A DNA stretch of 64,000 nt from Sphingomonas panni (lineage in GTDB: Bacteria; Pseudomonadota; Alphaproteobacteria; Sphingomonadales; Sphingomonadaceae). Below the pieces are notes generated by a model. It did no database searches. It was given only the letters and a program-made list of their open reading frames with translations, and was not told where the DNA came from. The position numbers and the translations under genes are program-made. The stretch is taken from the NCBI RefSeq assembly GCF_022664435.1, contig NZ_JAKREU010000004.1, forward strand, positions 248,001-312,000, given 5' to 3'. The stretch's first letter is position 1; every line of letters starts with the position of its first letter. This document shows, piece by piece, positions 8,988 through 15,842 of the stretch.

Positions 8988-9902
8988 TTGTCCGATACCG
9001 TCCGCCTGCCCGACCTCGATCGCGCGATCGGGTTCACGCTGCCCGACCATCACGCGCGCGGCCGTGTCGTACGGCTGGGGCCGGTCGCCCAGTCGATCCT
9101 GGCGGCCCATGCCTATCCGGCACCGATCGAGAAGCTGCTGGCCGAATCGCTGGCGCTGACCGCGCTACTCGGATCGACGCTGAAAGAGGCCGAAGGCCAG
9201 CTGACGCTGCAGGCGCAGACGCAAGGCGGAATCATCCGCCTGATGGTGTGCGATTACAAGAATGGCGAACTGCGCGGTTATGTCGATTACGACGCCGACC
9301 GGCTGGCCGAACTGGGCGAAGACCCGTCACTGTTCGCGCTGTTCGGGCAAGGCTATCTCGCGATCACCTTCGATCAGGTGACCTCGGGCGAGCGCTATCA
9401 GGGCATCGTGCCGCTCGACGGGGAATCGATTGCGCAGGCGGCGGAGAGCTATTTCCTGCAGTCCGAACAGATTCCGTCGCTGGTCCGGCTGGGGATTGGT
9501 GTCGATGACAATGGCAATCGTATCGCCGGCGGCATCTTCCTCCAGCATCTTCCCGAAGGCGAGGAGGGGCGCGAGCGGCTGCACACGCGGCTCGACCATC
9601 CCGAATGGCACCATGTCGAGGCACTGGGCGCGACCATGGGCGCGGATGAGCTTGCCGACCCGATGTTGCCGCTGGAAACTTTGGTGTGGCGCCTGTTCAA
9701 CGAGGAGCGCGAAGTCCGCGTCCTCGCAACGACCATGCTGACCCGCGGCTGCCGCTGCGACCGGGACTATATTGCGGGCGTGATCTCCCGCTTTCCGGAA
9801 GAAGAGCGTGCAGCGATGGCGGATGAGCAGGGGATTATCACGGTCGACTGCGCATTCTGCGCAACGAAATTTCGGCTCGCGCTGGCCGATATCGCGGCCT
9901 GA
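8988..9902 (+). CDS. hslO: Redox-regulated chaperone Hsp33
   Basis: Hsp33 is a cytoplasmic holdase that is activated when oxidation releases zinc from four C-terminal cysteines. Those cysteines are present as GCRCDRDY and CAFC near the C-terminus. The N-terminal substrate-binding domain includes ARGRVVRLGP and LAESLALTALLGSTLKEAEG-type sequence (seen as LTALLGSTLKEAEGQL). The TTG at 8988 is preferred because AGGAG lies 7 bases upstream of it; the alternative ATG at 8973 lacks a ribosome binding site and overlaps that AGGAG. This gives 304 residues, a typical length. Confidence 0.9.
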   Translation: MSDTVRLPDLDRAIGFTLPDHHARGRVVRLGPVAQSILAAHAYPAPIEKLLAESLALTALLGSTLKEAEGQLTLQAQTQGGIIRLMVCDYKNGELRGYVDYDADRLAELGEDPSLFALFGQGYLAITFDQVTSGERYQGIVPLDGESIAQAAESYFLQSEQIPSLVRLGIGVDDNGNRIAGGIFLQHLPEGEEGRERLHTRLDHPEWHHVEALGATMGADELADPMLPLETLVWRLFNEEREVRVLATTMLTRGCRCDRDYIAGVISRFPEEERAAMADEQGIITVDCAFCATKFRLALADIAA

Positions 9903-9925
9903 CGCGCGCCGAAGGGGGATACGAC

Positions 9926-10342
9926 ATGGGGGGACTGTGGCAATGGGCGACGGCGGTCGCGCTGGTCGTCGGGTCGGCGGCGGTCGCGCAACCGGCCGGC
10001 GCGCCGACGTTGCAGGCGATGCGCAGTGTTGCCCCCGGGGTCTGGGCGTTGCGCTCCACCGGTTCGCCGGAAGCGGCGCGCGATAGTTGCGTTGCGGATA
10101 CCGCGGTGCTGTTCCGACTGCGGTTGCGCGCGGCGGAATGCAGCCGCTTCGTGATCGAGGATACCCCGCGCATCGCGACGGTCCACTATACCTGTCCCGG
10201 TGCTGGCCATGTCCGCACGACGATCCATGTCGATACGCCGCGCGCGCTGCGCATCGAGAGCGAGGGCATCGTCGACGGAATGCCCTTTGCCGATGCGTAT
10301 GAGGCGCGCCGGCTGCGCAACTGCACGGGGCGCGGCCGTTAA
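9926..10342 (+). CDS. Periplasmic protein of unknown function
   Basis: The 138-residue product has a signal peptide (MGGLWQWATAVALVVG, then SAAVAQ) and a mature part with three cysteines (DSCVADTA, AECSRF, HYTCPG) plus one near the end (RNCTG). The pattern of a VWALRS opening, a central CVAD and then YTCPGAGHVRT recalls small periplasmic DUF3617-like proteins of sphingomonads, but the match is weak. The start is supported by GAAGGGGG shortly upstream. It follows hslO by 23 bases and may share its transcript. The function is unknown. Confidence 0.7.
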   Translation: MGGLWQWATAVALVVGSAAVAQPAGAPTLQAMRSVAPGVWALRSTGSPEAARDSCVADTAVLFRLRLRAAECSRFVIEDTPRIATVHYTCPGAGHVRTTIHVDTPRALRIESEGIVDGMPFADAYEARRLRNCTGRGR

Positions 10343-10376
10343 GCGCCTGTTTAACGAAACCGGGGTAGGCAGGGGG

Positions 10377-10397
10377 CATGTCCTTGCGGGACATGCA
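10377..10397. other. Perfect hairpin in the queC leader
   Basis: GCATGTCC and GGACATGC form an 8-bp stem with a TTGCG loop about 100 bases before queC. No preQ1 riboswitch pseudoknot could be drawn around it, so the role is unknown. Confidence 0.4.
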
Positions 10398-10423
10398 TGT
10401 TATCCCTGAGCATGAAACCCCTC

Positions 10424-10450
10424 GGGCCGCCCCTGTGCGGCCCGTTCTTT
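10424..10450 (+). terminator. Probable terminator before queC
   Basis: A 7-bp GC stem (GGGCCGC/GCGGCCC, loop CCCTGT) is followed by GTTCTTTG. It probably ends transcripts coming from hslO and the periplasmic gene. Confidence 0.6.
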
Positions 10451-10495
10451 GTCGGGCGGTTGCCCTGATCCCGCGAAAGCCTTAGCGAGCGCAGC

Positions 10496-11197
10496 ATGAC
10501 GAATACTCCCCTCAGCGTGGTGCTGGTGTCGGGTGGACTGGACTCGATGGTGTCGGCGGCGCTGGCGCGAGAGGCAGGCCACCGGCTGCTGGCGCTCTCG
10601 ATCGATTACAACCAGCGGCATCTGGTCGAACTGGCGTCGGCGCGGCGGATCGCGCAGGCGTTGGGCGCGGAACGCCATGTCGTCCTGCCGCTCGACCTAT
10701 CGGCCTTTGGCGGTTCGGCGCTGACCGATACGGCGATCGCAGTGCCGAAGGACGGCGTCGAGGAAGATGTGATCCCGGTCACCTATGTCCCGGCGCGCAA
10801 CACCATCTTCCTCAGCCTCGCGCTCGGCTGGGCAGAGGCGGCGGGGGCGCGCGACCTGTGGATCGGCGTCAACGCGCTCGATTATTCGGGCTATCCCGAC
10901 TGTCGCCCGGAATTCATCGCCGGCTTCGAAGGATTGGCGGAACTGGCCACCCGCGCAGGCGTCGAGGGCGAGCGGTTCCGCATCCATGCCCCGCTGCAGC
11001 ACATGACCAAGGCCGACATCGCCCGCGAGGCGCATCGGCTGGGCATCGATGCCGGCATGAGCTGGTCGTGCTACGACCCGGTCGGCGAACTGCATTGCGG
11101 CAAATGCGACAGCTGCCGGCTGCGCGCGCGCGGTTTTGTCGAGGCAGGCTTGCCCGACCCCACCCGCTATGCGGAACAGCCCGACACCGGCCGATGA
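10496..11197 (+). CDS. queC: 7-cyano-7-deazaguanine synthase
   Basis: QueC makes preQ0 from 7-carboxy-7-deazaguanine using ATP and ammonia, in the queuosine pathway. The 233-residue product carries the PP-loop SGGLDS at residues 12-17 and the C-terminal zinc site made of C in SWSCYDP and CGKCDSC. It overlaps queE by ATGA, so the two enzymes of consecutive steps are translationally coupled. Confidence 0.95.
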   Translation: MTNTPLSVVLVSGGLDSMVSAALAREAGHRLLALSIDYNQRHLVELASARRIAQALGAERHVVLPLDLSAFGGSALTDTAIAVPKDGVEEDVIPVTYVPARNTIFLSLALGWAEAAGARDLWIGVNALDYSGYPDCRPEFIAGFEGLAELATRAGVEGERFRIHAPLQHMTKADIAREAHRLGIDAGMSWSCYDPVGELHCGKCDSCRLRARGFVEAGLPDPTRYAEQPDTGR

Positions 11198-11829
11198 CCT
11201 ATTCGGTCAAGGAAATGTTCCTGACCCTGCAGGGGGAAGGGGTTCATGCCGGCCGGCGTGCGGTGTTCGTCCGCTTTGCCGGGTGCAATTTGTGGACCGG
11301 ACGCGAACAGGATCGCGCGACGGCGGTCTGCCAATTTTGCGACACCGACTTTGTCGGCACCGATGGCGTGGGCGGCGGCAAGTTTGCGGACGCAGCCGCG
11401 CTGGCGGAGGAGGTAACGGCATTGTGGGACGGTGATCGCACCCGCCGCTTCGTGGTGCTGACCGGTGGCGAGCCGATGCTCCAGATCGATGACGCGCTGG
11501 TTGCCGCACTCCACGATGCTGGCTTCATGATCGCGATCGAAAGCAATGGCACCATCGCCGCCCATCCCGGTATCGACTGGATCTGTATCAGCCCCAAGGC
11601 GGGCAGTGAGGTCATGCAACGTTCCGGGGATGAACTGAAGCTGGTCTGGCCGCAGGACGGCATCGATGTCGATGCGGTCGAGCAATGGGATTTCGCCCAT
11701 CATTTGGTCCAGCCGATGGACGCGATCGGCATGGAAGCGATCCACCGCGACGCCGCAATCGACTTCGCGATGGCCCGTCCGAAATGGCGTCTGTCGCTCC
11801 AGACGCACAAGCTGCTCGGCCTGCGCTGA
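11194..11829 (+). CDS. queE: 7-carboxy-7-deazaguanine synthase
   Basis: QueE is a radical SAM enzyme that converts 6-carboxy-tetrahydropterin into 7-carboxy-7-deazaguanine, the step just before QueC. The 211-residue product has the substrate motif [12 protein letters not shown] and an unusual cluster-binding spacing, C-X14-C-X2-C (GCNLW through CQFCDTD). This spacing is the known QueE variant in place of the standard CX3CX2[12 protein letters not shown] is the SAM-binding GGE motif. The ATG at 11194 overlaps the queC stop. Confidence 0.95.
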   Translation: MTYSVKEMFLTLQGEGVHAGRRAVFVRFAGCNLWTGREQDRATAVCQFCDTDFVGTDGVGGGKFADAAALAEEVTALWDGDRTRRFVVLTGGEPMLQIDDALVAALHDAGFMIAIESNGTIAAHPGIDWICISPKAGSEVMQRSGDELKLVWPQDGIDVDAVEQWDFAHHLVQPMDAIGMEAIHRDAAIDFAMARPKWRLSLQTHKLLGLR

Positions 11830-11835
11830 CCCGTT

Positions 11836-13416
11836 TCACGCGGCGCGGGCTGCGATCGTTATCTCATAGGCTCCGGTCAGCGGATCGTGATGCAGCGGCG
11901 CGCGCAGCTGCCGCGACAGGCCGAGGATGATGCGCCCATAGCGGCTGGCGACCAGCGACTCGAGGTTTTCGCTCTCGACGAGCGCGGGTGAGGTTGCTCG
12001 CAGAACCGCGGTATCGGTGCCCGCGACCTGGCGGAGCGAGACGCCGATCTGCGCGTCCGGGTTCACCGACACGGCCAGTTCGATCAGCTCGGTCAGCAGG
12101 AACGATACCGCAACCGCCACGTCCTGCGTCACCAGCACCGGCTCGACATGCAGCGTTATGCCGAGCTTGGTCGCGGAACCGGATGCCGTCGCCCGGATGT
12201 TCGACGCCAGTTCGCCGATCACGGATTTGAGTTCCAGACCGCGATTTTCCTCCATCTCCGCATAATGATGGCGATGGACGACGGCTAGCGCGTCCACGCG
12301 TCGCTGGATCGTGGCATAGGCATCGGTGGCCGCTGCGCCATGGGCGCTGCGGGCGTGGAAATTAATGAGACTGGCGATGACCTGCAGGTTGTTCTTCACG
12401 CGGTGATGCACTTCGCGGGTCAGCTTGGTCTGTCGGACCAGTCCGTCCGCCATCGATTGTTCGTGCCGCTCGACCGTGTGGGTCAGTTCCTGGAACGTCT
12501 CACCCAGATCGGCGATTTCCTGTGCGGGTATCGCGCCCAGGTTGACGTCGGCCATCGGGTGCCCAGGGCGATAGCGTTCGATATCGTCGCGCAGCCGCCG
12601 CAGGGGCCGGATCAACAGTCGGTCGACGACGAACCAGCCGATGCCGGTCGCCGCGATCCACATCACCAGCGGCAACAGCATCGCGATGATCGCCGAGGAG
12701 GTGAAGGGGGCACGGCGCACCGCCATGCTGAACGTCAGGTCGTCGATCCCCAGCGGGATATCGACCCGCTCCAGCCGGTCGATCCCGCCCTGCGCCGGCA
12801 ACTGCGTCAGCGTCAGTTCGGATTCGGAACCGTGCAGCACGCCACCTTCGAACGGCGTGGCGAACCCGCTGGGTTGGGCAAGTTCGCGCAACATGGTGAC
12901 CGGAAAGAAGGCGACGGCCCGGGCCGAGCCGACCCCGCTGATGTCCAGCACCAAACCACCGTTCGGCACGACCTGTGCCCGTATACCGCCGGCATCGGGG
13001 GCACCGACCATGCGAACCGGAATCGCCGTTCCGCATACGAGGCGGCCATCGGCGGAATAAATGCCAAAGCGCGCGCCGATCGACGTCTGCTGGGCGAATA
13101 CCCCCTCGACGCGGGCACAGCTTGGCGCGTTCGCAGGATCGGCCGACATGGCGGTCATCGCGACGCGGAGCGCGGTCATGTCGCCGACCAGCTCAATCGC
13201 CAGCGCGCGCGAAGCCTCGGTCGCCGCCACGCGCAACCGCGCGCGCAGGTCGACATCGGCGATGCGCGACGTCTGCAACGTCGCGAACAGCGCGATCAGC
13301 GCCAGCGGCAGCAACGCGGCACTCAGGATCAGCATGACCTTCGCGCCGGTAGGCGCGCGCCGCAGTACGGCGGCAGGGTTTGGCGATGTCCGTCGAACGG
13401 GGAAGGGTGTCGTCAC
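11836..13416 (-). CDS. phyP: PhyP-type HisKA_2 sensor protein of the general stress response
   Basis: The 526-residue membrane protein has a transmembrane segment near residues 28-50 (LILSAALLPLALIALFA), a periplasmic sensor region, a second membrane segment near 245-270, a HAMP-like linker, and a HisKA_2 dimerization domain with EVHHRVKNNLQVIASL. The HATPase part is poorly conserved: where an asparagine N-box is expected there is TELIELAVSVNPDAQ, and no clear G-boxes are visible. In Sphingomonas, PhyP is encoded beside phyR/nepR/ecfG and acts as a negative regulator of PhyR, consistent with a phosphatase more than a kinase. It starts 10 bases after nepR, so the two form an operon. Confidence 0.8.
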   Translation of the reverse strand: MTTPFPVRRTSPNPAAVLRRAPTGAKVMLILSAALLPLALIALFATLQTSRIADVDLRARLRVAATEASRALAIELVGDMTALRVAMTAMSADPANAPSCARVEGVFAQQTSIGARFGIYSADGRLVCGTAIPVRMVGAPDAGGIRAQVVPNGGLVLDISGVGSARAVAFFPVTMLRELAQPSGFATPFEGGVLHGSESELTLTQLPAQGGIDRLERVDIPLGIDDLTFSMAVRRAPFTSSAIIAMLLPLVMWIAATGIGWFVVDRLLIRPLRRLRDDIERYRPGHPMADVNLGAIPAQEIADLGETFQELTHTVERHEQSMADGLVRQTKLTREVHHRVKNNLQVIASLINFHARSAHGAAATDAYATIQRRVDALAVVHRHHYAEMEENRGLELKSVIGELASNIRATASGSATKLGITLHVEPVLVTQDVAVAVSFLLTELIELAVSVNPDAQIGVSLRQVAGTDTAVLRATSPALVESENLESLVASRYGRIILGLSRQLRAPLHHDPLTGAYEITIAARAA

Positions 13417-13426
13417 ACCGTGCGAG

Positions 13427-13600
13427 CTATTTCAACTTGCTAAGCAAGTCGAGCATCTCATCGGGCACCGCTTCGCTGGCGGCGTCATGATAGACCGCGC
13501 GCAGAGCATTGCCGAGGTTAGACGAATCCTTCTTGTCCGATGCAGGCGTCACCGCTTGTTTCGCACTCGACTGCCGGGCCGCCTGTTCACCATCCTTCAC
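13427..13600 (-). CDS. nepR: Anti-sigma factor NepR
   Basis: NepR holds EcfG inactive until phosphorylated PhyR binds NepR and frees the sigma factor. The C-terminal 30 residues carry the two-helix NepR signature (LGNALRAVYHDAASEAVPD, then EMLDLLSKLK). The GTG at 13600 is chosen because it gives the typical length (57 residues), has GGAAGG about 9 bases upstream, and follows a predicted EcfG promoter; longer in-frame starts add basic, non-conserved sequence. It is divergent from phyR and is followed at once by phyP. Confidence 0.85.
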   Translation of the reverse strand: MKDGEQAARQSSAKQAVTPASDKKDSSNLGNALRAVYHDAASEAVPDEMLDLLSKLK

Positions 13601-13707
13601 GAAGCAATGCCTTCCCCCGATACCCGGACCAGATCGCCGGTACGAAACTGAAAAACCTGTGCCGACGCGTGCAAGACGACCTTGCGACAGCACGTCGGGC
13701 GCACATG

Positions 13708-13733
13708 AAACTAAAGACGCGCTCGTTGGTTCC
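13708..13733 (-). promoter_or_regulatory. Predicted EcfG-dependent promoter of nepR-phyP
   Basis: On the minus strand GGAACC is followed, 17 bases after GGAAC, by GTTT. This matches the general stress response consensus GGAAC-N16/17-(C)GTT, with A in place of C before GTT. It lies about 108 bases upstream of the nepR start and would give EcfG-driven negative feedback. Confidence 0.65.
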
Positions 13734-13845
13734 ATGACCTGACGCGAACTCGGGGGAGGCGTCGTTTCCCTCAGTGCATCGTGGACATTTTGAGATTCGC
13801 GCCGCCGGCCACACCGTCGGCGCACCGAAGGAGAATTACCTGACC

Positions 13846-14652
13846 ATGTCGCTCGGACAGCAGCTTGCGCCGCACCTTCCCTTCCTCCGGCGCTATGCCC
13901 GGGCGCTTACCGGCAGCCAGACCGAGGGCGACCAATATGTTCGCGCGACGCTGGAAGCCATCGTCGCCGCGCCGGAAGAATTTCCGCGCGACGTCGATCC
14001 CCGGCTCGGCCTCTATCGCACCTTCCAGGCGATCTGGGCGTCGTCGCAGCCTGAGGCGTTCGGCGCCGCCAGCGCGTCGGGTACCGAAAACGAAGCGATC
14101 GCGCAGGCCCGGCTTGCCCGCATCGCGCCGCTGTCGCGTCAGGCGCTTTTGCTCACCGCGATGGAAGGCTTCACCACCGAGGATGCGGCCTATCTGATCG
14201 AGGCCAGCCCGGACGAGGTCGAGGAACTGGTTGCCGAGGCCCTGCGGGAGATCGAGCAGCAGACCCGTTCGCGCGTGATGATCATCGAAGACGAACCGCT
14301 GATCGCCATGGACCTCGAACAGATCGTTCGCGACCTGGGGCATGACGTGACCGGCGTGGCGGTGACCCGGGACGAGGCCGTCGCCCTGGCGATGCAGGAC
14401 CGGCCGGGGCTGGTGCTGGCCGATATCCAGCTGGCGGACGACAGCTCGGGCATCGATGCGGTCAAGGACATCCTGTCGGAATTCAACGTGCCGGTGATCT
14501 TCATCACTGCCTTCCCGGAGCGGTTGCTGACCGGCGAACGACCGGAACCGACCTTCCTCATCACCAAGCCGTTCCAGCGGTCGACCGTGAAGGCCGCAAT
14601 CAGCCAGGCGCTGTTCTTCGACGAAGCTACCGTGCCGGAAACGGTGGCATAA
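13846..14652 (+). CDS. phyR: General stress response regulator PhyR
   Basis: PhyR is the anti-anti-sigma factor of the alphaproteobacterial general stress response. Its N-terminal half (residues about 1-135) is a sigma-like domain that captures NepR. Its C-terminal half (about 143-260) is a receiver with acidic pocket IIEDEPL, phosphoacceptor Asp193 in VLADIQLADD, and the FATGUY-type segment PVIFITAFPERLL ending in ITKPF. The ATG at 13846 gives 268 residues, the usual length, with GAAGGAG upstream at a somewhat long spacing. It is divergent from nepR and precedes a membrane microprotein and ecfG. Confidence 0.95.
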   Translation: MSLGQQLAPHLPFLRRYARALTGSQTEGDQYVRATLEAIVAAPEEFPRDVDPRLGLYRTFQAIWASSQPEAFGAASASGTENEAIAQARLARIAPLSRQALLLTAMEGFTTEDAAYLIEASPDEVEELVAEALREIEQQTRSRVMIIEDEPLIAMDLEQIVRDLGHDVTGVAVTRDEAVALAMQDRPGLVLADIQLADDSSGIDAVKDILSEFNVPVIFITAFPERLLTGERPEPTFLITKPFQRSTVKAAISQALFFDEATVPETVA

Positions 14653-14691
14653 CGGTACGGACCCAAAACGAACTTCGGGGGTTGATAGGCG

Positions 14692-14829
14692 ATGGCAGAC
14701 GATAACGAACGCATCCATGTCAGCGCCACCGAGGCGCGGGCCGGCGCAACGCCCGGGGTTACCCGTTATGTGCTTATGGTGTCCCTGATCGCGGCGATCG
14801 CGGTCATGGCTTATATCCTCCTCACCTAA
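14692..14829 (+). CDS. 45-residue single-pass membrane microprotein between phyR and ecfG
   Basis: The frame starts MADDNERIHVSATEARAG and ends with one hydrophobic helix (about residues 26-44, VLMVSLIAAIAVMAYILL) and TAA. The charged N-terminus followed by a short helix suggests a cytoplasmic tail and a single inner-membrane anchor. It sits 39 bases after phyR and 109 bases before ecfG, all in the same direction, so it is probably cotranscribed with the stress regulators. I do not recognise a named family. The ribosome binding site is weak (AGGCG). Coding evidence is the position, the GC-rich third codon positions and the clean helix. Confidence 0.7.
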   Translation: MADDNERIHVSATEARAGATPGVTRYVLMVSLIAAIAVMAYILLT

Positions 14830-14833
14830 AGCG

Positions 14834-14862
14834 GACGGTGCGCCCGACGCGGGCGTACCGTC
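14834..14862 (+). other. Strong hairpin between the microprotein gene and ecfG
   Basis: A 13-bp stem (GACGGTGCGCCCG with its complement, one G-T wobble, loop ACG) starts 5 bases after the microprotein stop. No T run follows, so it is more likely an mRNA-stabilising or attenuating element than a complete terminator. Confidence 0.5.
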
Positions 14863-14938
14863 ACTGGCAATCGGCCATAGGCAACCCTATGTTCGGGGCC
14901 GTCCCACACCGGGTCGGCCACGTATCGAACGGATAAGA

Positions 14939-15574
14939 ATGACTGAATCCGATATCAGCGAGGATGTGGCAGGCGAGGTGCAGGAGCATGTCGCGCTGCC
15001 GGATCCCGAGTTCAAGAAGCAGCTGGCACAGGTCATTCCGCACCTGCGCGCCTTTGGCCGTTCGCTATCGGGCAGTCGCGATCTGGCCGATGATCTGGTG
15101 CAGGAAACCCTGTTGAAGGCATGGGCTGCGCGTCAGCGGTTCCAGGCCGGCACGAACATGCGGGCATGGACCTTCATCATCCTGCGCAACCTGTATCTGT
15201 CGCAGATGCGCCGCGCCCGGTTCAAGGGCGAGTGGGACGACTTGGTCGCCGACCGGATTCTCGCCGCCCCGGCAAGTCAGGACCGCCACGTCGAACTGGC
15301 CGACATGCAGCGCGCGCTGCTTCACCTGCCGCAGCCGCAGCGCGAGGCGTTGATCCTCGTTGGTGCTGGCGGGTTCGCTTATGAGGAAGCGGCGGAAATC
15401 TGTAACGTCGCAGTCGGCACGATCAAAAGCCGCGTCGCACGCGGTCGTGTCGCGTTGGAAGCGCTCATGTCGGAGGGCAAGCTGCCATCGCGCGCCGAAC
15501 AGCCCGACAATAATGGGCAGACTGTACTGGACACGATCATGGGCGAAGTCGACGACCTCAGCCGGGAACGCTGA
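14939..15574 (+). CDS. ecfG: General stress response sigma factor EcfG
   Basis: EcfG is the ECF sigma factor that directs the general stress regulon at GGAAC-N-CGTT promoters. The 211-residue product has sigma region 2 (HLRAFGRSLSGSRDLADD, then LVQETLLKAW and RAWTFIILRNLYLSQMR) and region 4 (LPQPQREALILVGAGG, then AYEEAAEICNVAVGTIKSRV). The N-terminal 25 residues are an acidic extension, and the C-terminal 35 residues past region 4 are longer than in many ECF factors. It lies in the phyR direction next to nepR, which identifies it as EcfG and not another ECF factor. Confidence 0.95.
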   Translation: MTESDISEDVAGEVQEHVALPDPEFKKQLAQVIPHLRAFGRSLSGSRDLADDLVQETLLKAWAARQRFQAGTNMRAWTFIILRNLYLSQMRRARFKGEWDDLVADRILAAPASQDRHVELADMQRALLHLPQPQREALILVGAGGFAYEEAAEICNVAVGTIKSRVARGRVALEALMSEGKLPSRAEQPDNNGQTVLDTIMGEVDDLSRER

Positions 15575-15579
15575 GGTCG
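15553..15579. terminator. Hairpin across the ecfG stop, shared by convergent genes
   Basis: CGACCTCAGC and GCTGAGGTCG form a perfect 10-bp stem (loop CGGGAAC) that includes the ecfG stop codon. It lies between ecfG and a convergent small ORF. There is only a weak T-rich tail. Confidence 0.6.
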
Positions 15580-15580
15580 C

Positions 15581-15757
15581 TTACTGCTTCGGCAGATCGT
15601 CGAGCGACCGGAGATAATCGTCCCAGTCGCGTGGCAATGCTGCATCACGATCGAACACCCGACGCAACGCCTGACCCACACCTTCGGCAGGGCTGGGCGG
15701 CCGCACGACCTGCCCGGCAAAAGTGCGTTCGCCGCGAGAGGGAATATGGGGTGCCAT
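15581..15757 (-). CDS. Small NepR-like protein
   Basis: The frame encodes 58 residues starting MAPHIPSRGERTFAGQ. Its C-terminal half (GVGQALRRVFDRDAALPRD, then WDDYLRSLDDL) follows the NepR pattern of an ALRxVY-type helix, a proline-containing turn and a second amphipathic helix ending in leucines, but with a shorter turn than the true NepR nearby. It is convergent with ecfG and divergent from glnE. No good ribosome binding site precedes the ATG. The NepR relation is my inference from pattern; an unrelated small protein is possible. Confidence 0.5.
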   Translation of the reverse strand: MAPHIPSRGERTFAGQVVRPPSPAEGVGQALRRVFDRDAALPRDWDDYLRSLDDLPKQ

Positions 15758-15842
15758 ATTCGTCCAACGAGCGCATCGGAGTTTCGTTTCATTTCCCCAA
15801 GCGATAGGTGTCACGCTCGGTCGCGTGGATAGCTCGGGGGAT

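Noticed and set aside
10339..10354. CtrA box TTAA-N7-TTAA before queC
   Set aside because: The spacing is 8 instead of 7, and nothing nearby is a cell-cycle gene.
10343..10495. preQ1 riboswitch in the queC leader
   Set aside because: The hairpin is present, but no A-rich pseudoknot tail could be matched.
15379..15792. A 137-codon minus-strand ORF over the end of ecfG
   Set aside because: It is antisense to ecfG; the 58-residue NepR-like frame in the same region is more plausible.
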